From: an uncultured Prevotellaceae bacterium
GTDB taxonomy: Bacteria > Bacteroidota > Bacteroidia > Bacteroidales > Bacteroidaceae
Assembly: GCA_900316265.1 (NCBI GenBank)
Contig: ONCH01000019.1
Coordinates: 1 to 41,360 of the forward strand
Reading direction: 5' to 3'
Length of the DNA stretch: 41,360 bases
Under the pieces are notes generated by a model. It was given only the letters and a program-made list of their open reading frames with translations. It had not been told where the DNA came from and did no database searches. Positions within the stretch are counted from its first letter, which is position 1; each line of letters begins with the position of its first letter. Made by a program: the position numbers and the translations under genes. This document shows, piece by piece, positions 36,766-41,360 of this stretch.

Positions 36766-37332
36766 ATGATGAATACAAGATTTAAAAAGAACGCCAAGAT
36801 TTTTGATATCGGCATCACCGCCGTGGCGGGCATGGTGTCGGTGGCCGTGATGCTCTATGGTGTAGCGCACTTCGGATTGCAGGAGGCATGGCCCGAACTG
36901 GTACTCAACCTCTTTTACATCGCCTGTCTGGTGATGATATGGATGTATTTCTTCAACCGACTGGACACCCAGCGGTTCAACTACTGGTGCTCCGTCTCCG
37001 TGGGCATAACGGTGTTGCTGCGCGACATTCTCTTTGCGCCGCCGCTGGCCTATTATGCTCTGCACCTGTCGTGTCTCACGCTGTCAGTGTTGTTGCTCTG
37101 CACACTCACCTTCTTCTATGCCCGAAAGAACTGGCAGAGCTATACCAAGCGCAACCTGTGGGCCATCTGCATCATCGACATGCTGATAGCTGCGCTCTAC
37201 AACTACGATATCTATCTGGAGCCCTTCAGCGAATATACCAACTATATGCTGACGGAAATCTGGATACGTCCCACCATCACCTACGGCCTCGTGGCCTGTT
37301 TCGTAACGGAAAGATTAAATGACAGAGGGTAA
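36766..37332 (+). CDS. multi-pass membrane protein, function unknown
   Basis: A 188-residue protein with about five hydrophobic helices (near residues 16-35, 42-62, 72-92, 96-115 and 128-146, plus a weaker one near 165-182). It starts MMNTRFKKNAKIF and ends VTERLNDRG. No catalytic or binding motif is visible and I do not recognise the family. It follows the broken gene by 24 bases; a terminator hairpin begins 41 bases after its stop. Confidence 0.65.
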   Translation: MMNTRFKKNAKIFDIGITAVAGMVSVAVMLYGVAHFGLQEAWPELVLNLFYIACLVMIWMYFFNRLDTQRFNYWCSVSVGITVLLRDILFAPPLAYYALHLSCLTLSVLLLCTLTFFYARKNWQSYTKRNLWAICIIDMLIAALYNYDIYLEPFSEYTNYMLTEIWIRPTITYGLVACFVTERLNDRG

Positions 37333-37372
37333 GTGAGTAGCATTACCGTGTAAACCCCACAGGTTGACATTT

Positions 37373-37402
37373 AACGCCTCGGAGTTACTTCGAGGCGTTT
37401 TT
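37373..37402 (+). terminator. intrinsic terminator after the membrane-protein gene
   Basis: AACGCCTCG (37373-37381) pairs with CGAGGCGTT (37391-37399), a 9-bp stem, followed by a T run. It closes the plus-strand transcript and precedes the nuclease promoter. Confidence 0.85.
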
Positions 37403-37437
37403 CGTTCGTCTATTCCGCTCAAAAATACCTAAATAAA

Positions 37438-37469
37438 TTTGGTGCTTCGCTCGATTTGCACTATCTTTG
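37438..37469 (+). promoter_or_regulatory. TTTG-N20-TATCTTTG promoter for the nuclease
   Basis: TTTG (37438-37441) and TATCTTTG (37462-37469) with a 20-base spacer are a full Bacteroidota promoter. The ATG at 37489 lies 19 bases after the box, which supports this start over an upstream in-frame ATG at 37456 that lies inside the promoter. Confidence 0.8.
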
Positions 37470-37488
37470 CATTCTAACAAGAATTAGA

Positions 37489-38265
37489 ATGAAAATGAAA
37501 CATATATCACTGTTATGGGTAGCAGCCTTGCTGATGTTTGGCGCCTTTGCTTTCCATGTGTTCATTCGGGAAGACGGCAGGCAGGAGCCCCAATATGAAG
37601 AAAGGAGTGAAAGATTTCAAGAATCAGCCTCTTGGACTACAATCCCCGACTCCGTCATCGAGCTGTGCATGCCAGCCCCACTAAAGAAAACACCTGAAAT
37701 TATTCTTCGCAAGAAAAGCTATGTCGTATCCTACAATCAAGATACCAGGATGCCCAATTGGGTTGCTTGGCAGTTGACGGCTGAACATACCGATGGTGAA
37801 CTGAAGCGTATGAACAACTTCCATGAGGAGGAGAATTGTCCACGCCCAAGAGCTACGCTGCAGGACTACAAAGGTAGCGGATGGTCACGAGGACACATGT
37901 GTCCGGCTGGTGACAACAAGTGGAGTCGCGACGCCATGTACGATTCATTCTCGCTGGTTAACGTCTGTCCACAGGATTCCAAGTTGAACAGTGGTGTCTG
38001 GAACAGCCTTGAGATGGACTGTCGACAATGGGCCCGTCAGTATGGCGAAGTTTATATCGTTTGTGGTCCAGTGCTGATGAAACGCCAGCATGAAACCATA
38101 GGCCCTAATAAGGTCGTCGTTCCAGAAGCCTTCTTCAAGGTGGTGCTTTGCATGGTTGGCAAACCTAAAGCCTTCGGGGTTGTTGTTCGTAATAATGAGG
38201 GCACCAAGTGGTCTCGACTTCTTCCCCTCTCTGCCAGACGATATAGAAAAAGTTGTGGAGGCTGA
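37489..38265 (+). CDS. DNA/RNA non-specific endonuclease with altered C-terminus
   Basis: This 258-residue protein has an N-terminal hydrophobic signal or anchor (about residues 4-22) and a NUC-type catalytic domain. The metal-dependent core is GSGWSRGHMCPAGDNKWS, where SRGH replaces the common DRGH and keeps the catalytic His, followed by SLVNVCPQDSKLNSGVWNSL with the Asn that binds metal. The family continues after VVRNNEGTK to a segment around GLDFFPSLPDD. Here that segment exists at 38210-38290 in another frame, so a short stretch (perhaps 20 codons) was deleted at 38208/38209 and the last residues (SRLLPLSARRYRKSCGG) are frameshifted. The catalytic His is upstream of the lesion. The same point is the edge of a 99-bp duplication, so the lesion may be an assembly artefact. 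Confidence 0.8.
   Translation: MKMKHISLLWVAALLMFGAFAFHVFIREDGRQEPQYEERSERFQESASWTTIPDSVIELCMPAPLKKTPEIILRKKSYVVSYNQDTRMPNWVAWQLTAEHTDGELKRMNNFHEEENCPRPRATLQDYKGSGWSRGHMCPAGDNKWSRDAMYDSFSLVNVCPQDSKLNSGVWNSLEMDCRQWARQYGEVYIVCGPVLMKRQHETIGPNKVVVPEAFFKVVLCMVGKPKAFGVVVRNNEGTKWSRLLPLSARRYRKSCGG
38110..38208 (+). repeat. 99-bp exact duplication, inner copy (nuclease gene)
   Basis: Identical base for base to 41262-41360, the last 99 bases of the window. It encodes KVVVPEAFFKVVLC onward to NNEGTK of the nuclease. Its right edge is the point where the nuclease frame is lost. Confidence 0.95.
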
Positions 38266-38290
38266 GGTAAATATGGATGAATGGAGGTGA
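38210..38290 (+). other. frameshifted tail of the nuclease
   Basis: In a frame other than the nuclease this stretch reads GLDFFPSLPDDIEKVVEAEV and ends NMDEWR and TGA at 38290. That is the expected C-terminus of the endonuclease family, so it marks where the intact gene would end. Confidence 0.7.
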
Positions 38291-38360
38291 CTACATGTGT
38301 AAAATTTTCCCATGAAAAAAATGCATTTCTCAAATTGGTTATCTAACATTTCGAATGAGA

Positions 38361-38374
38361 TGCGTATATACGCA
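38361..38374. promoter_or_regulatory. palindromic operator 1 upstream of the AAA ATPase gene
   Basis: TGCGTATATACGCA is a perfect 14-bp palindrome. It lies in a repeated block (about 38346-38391) that ends with CAAAATATTCGGAAATATG. A second copy lies 75 bases downstream. Confidence 0.65.
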
Positions 38375-38414
38375 AAATATTCGGAAATATGTTGGTGATT
38401 CAATTCTTTTTTCT

Positions 38415-38422
38415 TATCTTTG
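38415..38422 (+). promoter_or_regulatory. -7 box for the AAA/DUF4143 ATPase
   Basis: TATCTTTG lies between the two palindromes and 41 bases before the ATG at 38464. The two operators flank the likely transcription start. Confidence 0.7.
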
Positions 38423-38435
38423 CATTCGAATTTGA

Positions 38436-38449
38436 TGCGTAAATACGCA
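38436..38449. promoter_or_regulatory. palindromic operator 2, next to the ATPase start codon
   Basis: TGCGTAAATACGCA differs from copy 1 by one base. The flanking block (CAAAACGTTCGGAAGTATG) runs into the ATG at 38464. Binding here would block transcription and translation. Confidence 0.65.
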
Positions 38450-38463
38450 AAACGTTCGGAAGT

Positions 38464-39780
38464 ATGAATAGAATTGAAAGGAATTATTATCTCAAGCAAC
38501 TCATTGAGAAGCGTGACAATGGGCGGGTGAAGGTGGTTACTGGCATCCGCAGGTGTGGCAAGTCGGTACTGCTGTTCGACATTTATGGCGACTATCTGAA
38601 AGCAGATGGAGTAACTGATGAACAGCTGATTATGCTGAAACTGGATGTAGCGAGAAATGCCAGATATCGGAACCCATTGGAATTGGATAAGTATCTGAGG
38701 GAGCAAATTACTGATACTACAAAGCAATACTATGTGCTACTCGATGAAATTCAGGAGGTAAGTAACATTCCTAATCCATGGTTGAACGATGAAGATTCTA
38801 CGATAGGATTTGTGGATATCCTATTGGGGCTGTTGGACTTGAAAAATGTGGATATCTATGTAACAGGCAGCAATTCGAAGATGCTCTCAACAGACGTGAT
38901 GACTGAATTCAAGGATAGGGGGGACGAGATTCATGTAAACGCACTGATGTATAAGGAGTTTTATGCTTCGTATCAGGGAGACAAACGCCATGCATGGCAG
39001 GAGTTTGTGACATACGGAGGACTACCAAGGGTAATGGCATTGAAGACTGATAGGGAGAAAAGCCAGTACTTACAGAATCTAATCCAGAAGACCTACTTGA
39101 CGGATGTGATTGAACGAAATCATATCCAGAAGGACATATCTGTGTTAGACGACCTGCTGAATATCGTGGCTAGCAGCATCGGGTCGCTAACAAATCCAAA
39201 GAAACTGGAGAACACGTTCGCTTCCGTGAAGCATACGAAGATAGATGATTCTACCATCAGCACCTACCTGGGCTATTTTGCAGAAGCTTATATTCTACGT
39301 AAGGTCGAACAATACGACATCAAGGGTAAGAAATATATCAACACACCGCAGAAATATTACTTGACCGATGTTGGCTTGCGCAATGCCCAACTAAACTTCC
39401 GTCAGCAGGAAGAAACTCACTTGATGGAGAATGTAATCTACAACGAGTTGTGCGCCAGAGGCTTTAACGTGGATGTAGGAGTGGTAGAATACAACTATAA
39501 AGATGAACAGGGCAAGAGCAAACGCACTAAACTGGAGGTAGACTTTGTGGTAAACCGAGGCAATCATCGCTGTTACATACAGTCGGCCTTTGCCATCCCT
39601 GACGAAGAGAAAAGACAGCAAGAAACCAATTCATTGCAGCGTACAGGTGATTCGTACAGAAAGATTGTCGTGGTGCGTGATCATATCGTGCCATGGTTTG
39701 ACGAGAACGGCATCTACTACATCGGTCTGGAAGATTTCTGTCTGGAGTATATTGACGAGTTGGAGAGTTCCGGATTTTGA
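38464..39780 (+). CDS. AAA ATPase with C-terminal DUF4143 domain
   Basis: A 438-residue cytosolic protein of the AAA_14/DUF4143 family. Walker A is VVTGIRRCGKSVLL, Walker B is YYVLLDEIQEV, and sensor-like VDIYVTGSNSKML follows. The DUF4143 half has TYGGLPRVMAL, the NPKKLENTF region and YYLTDVGLRNAQLNF, and the end includes LEVDFVVNRG, which resembles a PD-(D/E)XK nuclease-like core (E-x-D-F-V). The family is widespread and often variable between strains, and its job is not settled; roles in DNA transactions or defence have been proposed. The upstream palindrome pair suggests tight, possibly self-linked, control. Base composition is more AT-rich than in the core genes, suggesting transfer. Confidence 0.88.
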   Translation: MNRIERNYYLKQLIEKRDNGRVKVVTGIRRCGKSVLLFDIYGDYLKADGVTDEQLIMLKLDVARNARYRNPLELDKYLREQITDTTKQYYVLLDEIQEVSNIPNPWLNDEDSTIGFVDILLGLLDLKNVDIYVTGSNSKMLSTDVMTEFKDRGDEIHVNALMYKEFYASYQGDKRHAWQEFVTYGGLPRVMALKTDREKSQYLQNLIQKTYLTDVIERNHIQKDISVLDDLLNIVASSIGSLTNPKKLENTFASVKHTKIDDSTISTYLGYFAEAYILRKVEQYDIKGKKYINTPQKYYLTDVGLRNAQLNFRQQEETHLMENVIYNELCARGFNVDVGVVEYNYKDEQGKSKRTKLEVDFVVNRGNHRCYIQSAFAIPDEEKRQQETNSLQRTGDSYRKIVVVRDHIVPWFDENGIYYIGLEDFCLEYIDELESSGF

Positions 39781-39813
39781 CTTGCAACATTATTCAGAAC
39801 TAAAACGTTTTAA

Positions 39814-39930
39814 AGAAGTGACGATGTTCCTGGTGCCTTGTCACCACGAATAGTTAATGACGACAACAACATTACCATCTTCAGCCTTATCGGCCGCAAA
39901 GACCTGATGGCCGATTCGTATTTAAAATAA
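39814..39930 (+). other. possible coding remnant between the ATPase and the small gene
   Basis: The frame from 39814 to TAA at 39930 reads SDDVPGALSPRIVNDDNNIT and then IFSLIGRKDLMADSYLK with no start codon. It has protein-like composition and may be the C-terminal end of a lost gene. It is too short to identify. Confidence 0.3.
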
Positions 39931-39935
39931 GAGTT

Positions 39936-40160
39936 ATGGAAGACAAGTCAATAGAATCACTTAAACAGGAGTTTATCCAAGAAATAATGTCAGAGCAAAG
40001 CTTTGACACCCTTAAGGAGTGGCTCTATATGCATGACGAAGCCCGCTATGTGGCTTCGTTAACCAGCAAAGAACCTGAACTCATTGAATATAATAAAGAA
40101 TTCGAAAAATCCCTCAGGAAGAAGAATCTCAGGGACAGGTCAACCGATACAACTCCTTAG
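39936..40160 (+). CDS. 74-residue hypothetical protein
   Basis: A small, highly charged, mostly helical protein: SIESLKQEFIQEIMSEQSFD, then LKEWLYMHDEARYVASL and a basic tail KSLRKKNLRDRSTDTTP. I do not recognise a family. It lies 5 bases after the remnant at 39814-39930 and converges with the HigA-like gene. It could be a small antitoxin-like or accessory protein, but nothing in the sequence proves it. Confidence 0.5.
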   Translation: MEDKSIESLKQEFIQEIMSEQSFDTLKEWLYMHDEARYVASLTSKEPELIEYNKEFEKSLRKKNLRDRSTDTTP

Positions 40161-40215
40161 CGTGAATCAAAGTTCCTGTCTCCCCTGATTTTATTGATGG
40201 CTTGCGTGGTGAGGC

Positions 40216-40515
40216 TCAGAAAACGGCAGCAATCTTTCTGATTTTCTCCAAACGTTTCAAGAATGATTTGTCTTGTTTTACCTTCTGCATATTGTAATCA
40301 GCCTGAAGGCCAATCCATATGGAGGCATTAGTGCCGAGAGCCGCCTCCAGCAGCAGAGCATACTCTGTCGTTACAGGACGCTTGCCGTTGAGAATCTCAT
40401 TGAAAACAGTATAGGAAACGCCCATCTGCTTGGCGAGTTCTTTCTGAGTAATTCCCCTGGCAGCAATCTCGTCCTTGATCATCTCACCCGGATGTATCAG
40501 CATTGATGATGTCAT
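40216..40515 (-). CDS. higA: HigA-family helix-turn-helix antitoxin
   Basis: A 99-residue XRE-type regulator of the HigA/VapI branch. LIHPGEMIKDEIAARGITQK is the family's hallmark start, followed by the helix-turn-helix ELAKQMGVSYTVFNEILNGK and the end LEAALGTNASIWIGLQADYN. In complete systems the HigB mRNA-cleaving toxin gene lies directly upstream. Here the 272 bases upstream contain promoters and no toxin gene, so this is an orphan. It probably still represses its own promoter. A start at the fifth residue (MLIHPGEM) is equally plausible. Its promoter is at 40574-40543. Confidence 0.85.
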   Translation of the reverse strand: MTSSMLIHPGEMIKDEIAARGITQKELAKQMGVSYTVFNEILNGKRPVTTEYALLLEAALGTNASIWIGLQADYNMQKVKQDKSFLKRLEKIRKIAAVF

Positions 40516-40542
40516 ATTGTTGGCAGTTGATAATTATGTCCG

Positions 40543-40574
40543 CAAAGGTAAATAATAGTATTGAAATTCGCAAA
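40543..40574 (-). promoter_or_regulatory. TTTG-N20-TACCTTTG promoter for higA
   Basis: On the minus strand TTTG (40574-40571) and TACCTTTG (40550-40543) have a 20-base spacer. The box lies 27 bases before the ATG at 40515. Confidence 0.75.
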
Positions 40575-40765
40575 TAATCGAACAGCTTTTTTGATATTAT
40601 TTCATTTTCGCAAGGCTTCTTTGACAGTTGGTCAAAGTGTGGCGATGCATTGTGAATTATTTTTCTTCAATTTTTTTCCAAAAATTTGGAATAATCCATT
40701 TTTCTTTCTACTTTTGTGACACCAATATTATAATTATTACGAACATAGAGTTCGTTAAGAGAACA

Positions 40766-40773
40766 TACCTTTG
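40766..40773 (+). promoter_or_regulatory. -7 box for the WYL regulator
   Basis: TACCTTTG lies 14 bases before the ATG at 40788. No TTTG was seen at the ideal distance. The rest of the 272-base gap between higA and this gene is A/T-rich and holds only the two divergent promoters. Confidence 0.55.
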
Positions 40774-40787
40774 CAAAAAAATAGGAT

Positions 40788-41360
40788 ATGCCTACTAACA
40801 AGAACGCTTTAATAAGATATAAGTACTTAGACAAGCTATTGTCTGACTACCACCATTTCTATGATATTCACGATCTTACAGAGAAAGTGAATGACATGCT
40901 GTATGAGGATGGTTTTTCAGAAGTTACGCAACGCTGCATAGAAAAAGATTTGAATACGCTGGAGTATGCTCCTTTCTCTGCTCCTATTGAGCGTTTTACT
41001 AAGAATGGCAAACGATGCATAGCATATAGTAAACGTTCTTTTTCTATCTTTACTAAAGAATTAAGTGATGAAGAAGCCATTCTCTTGCGTGAAGTTCTGA
41101 ATACTATTGGTCAATTCGATGGGCTTGATAATTTCAAATGGCTTGATGATTTCAAGATTGGTTTGGGACTTGAAGAACGTAGGCAGATTATCAGTTTTAG
41201 TAATAATCCATATTTACAAAACTCAAATCTACTTGGTACGCTATTTGACCAGATATCCAACAAGGTCGTCGTTCCAGAAGCCTTCTTCAAGGTGGTGCTT
41301 TGCATGGTTGGCAAACCTAAAGCCTTCGGGGTTGTTGTTCGTAATAATGAGGGCACCAAG
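40788..41360 (+). CDS. WYL-domain transcriptional regulator, N-terminal part, runs off the end
   Basis: From the ATG at 40788 the frame stays open to the window edge (191 codons). Residues 1-158 look like the start of a WYL-domain regulator: a winged helix (ALIRYKYLDKLLSDYHHFYD, IHDLTEKVNDMLYEDG), the linker QRCIEKDLNTLEYAPFSAPI, and the inter-domain segment LSDEEAILLREVLNTIGQFD that leads to LFDQISNK. Such regulators often control defence or stress genes. From residue 159 (position 41262) the protein switches in frame to a copy of the nuclease segment KVVVPEAFFKVVLC, so the WYL core itself is missing. The switch lies in a 99-bp duplication that ends exactly at the window edge and is probably an artefact. 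The unfused gene is likely real. Confidence 0.75.
   Translation, partial: MPTNKNALIRYKYLDKLLSDYHHFYDIHDLTEKVNDMLYEDGFSEVTQRCIEKDLNTLEYAPFSAPIERFTKNGKRCIAYSKRSFSIFTKELSDEEAILLREVLNTIGQFDGLDNFKWLDDFKIGLGLEERRQIISFSNNPYLQNSNLLGTLFDQISNKVVVPEAFFKVVLCMVGKPKAFGVVVRNNEGTK
41262..41360 (+). repeat. 99-bp exact duplication, terminal copy
   Basis: Identical to 38110-38208 of the nuclease gene and ends on the final base of the window. The length of 99 and the terminal position are what a de Bruijn graph overlap would give. Confidence 0.95.

Noticed and set aside
36578-36769. 63-residue frame at the broken gene
   Set aside because: It is a shifted frame over the remnant at 36520-36741, whose own frame has better protein-like composition and start-stop coupling to the SDR gene.
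38388-38441. Leader peptide (MLVIQFFFLIFAFEFDA) ahead of the ATPase
   Set aside because: The ATG comes from the duplicated operator block and the transcription start probably lies downstream of it, so it is not likely to be transcribed.

Overview
The window looks like a chromosomal contig from a Prevotella-type Bacteroidales (Bacteroidota). The evidence is the promoter signature TTTG-N19/20-TAnnTTTG in front of many genes, the absence of strong Shine-Dalgarno sites, and a Bacteroidota gene set: a RecA with the family's N-terminus, a carboxynorspermidine-synthase-like dehydrogenase, a fused ResB/CcsA protein, PepD, and secreted GH2 and DUF5597-type glycosidases. Short interspersed repeats that read through as in-frame peptide inserts are also present. 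There are no rRNA or tRNA genes, IS elements or CRISPR arrays.

Layout. 1-930: a gutted DUF418 gene followed by a CatA-like acetyltransferase. 1005-13074: housekeeping genes (dnaK, recA, a saccharopine-dehydrogenase-family enzyme, mnmA, frr-rsgA) mixed with a secreted protein of unknown role, a four-helix-bundle (S23-type) gene, a cytidylate-kinase-like gene and an SPFH / small protein / Arc-type trio. 13227-22972: four tandem membrane histidine kinases (about 9.7 kb) forming two homologous pairs. In each pair the first kinase has Tyr where the phospho-accepting His should be and the second has the normal His. None has a receiver domain and no response regulator is nearby. 22998-37332: a hydroxyacid dehydrogenase, a zinc-ribbon protein, an SGNH esterase-ccsA-GH2 galactosidase run, a GH35/42-like glycosidase, pepD, a metallo-beta-lactamase-fold hydrolase, an SDR epimerase and a membrane protein, with three broken genes among them. 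37438-41360: a more AT-rich accessory end with a nuclease, an AAA/DUF4143 ATPase behind paired palindromic operators, a lone HigA-type antitoxin and a WYL regulator that runs off the end.

The main discoveries are: (1) the alternating Tyr/His kinase array, a good candidate for an undescribed kinase/pseudokinase signalling module; (2) several families of short repeats (GGTGAGR units, twin 7-bp-stem hairpins, TTGAACC and TTTGACAATT units) inserted between genes and, in frame, inside conserved enzymes including MnmA, RsgA and CcsA; (3) at least three genes reduced to their two ends by internal deletion (DUF418, panE, Y-family polymerase), with a similar lesion in the nuclease; (4) a 99-bp exact duplication in which the last 99 bases of the window repeat the inside of the nuclease gene. 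The fourth looks like an assembly-graph overlap and warns against trusting the WYL-nuclease fusion at the edge.

Functions are read from recognisable motifs and remembered family features. No database search was possible, so enzyme specificity is inferred throughout.
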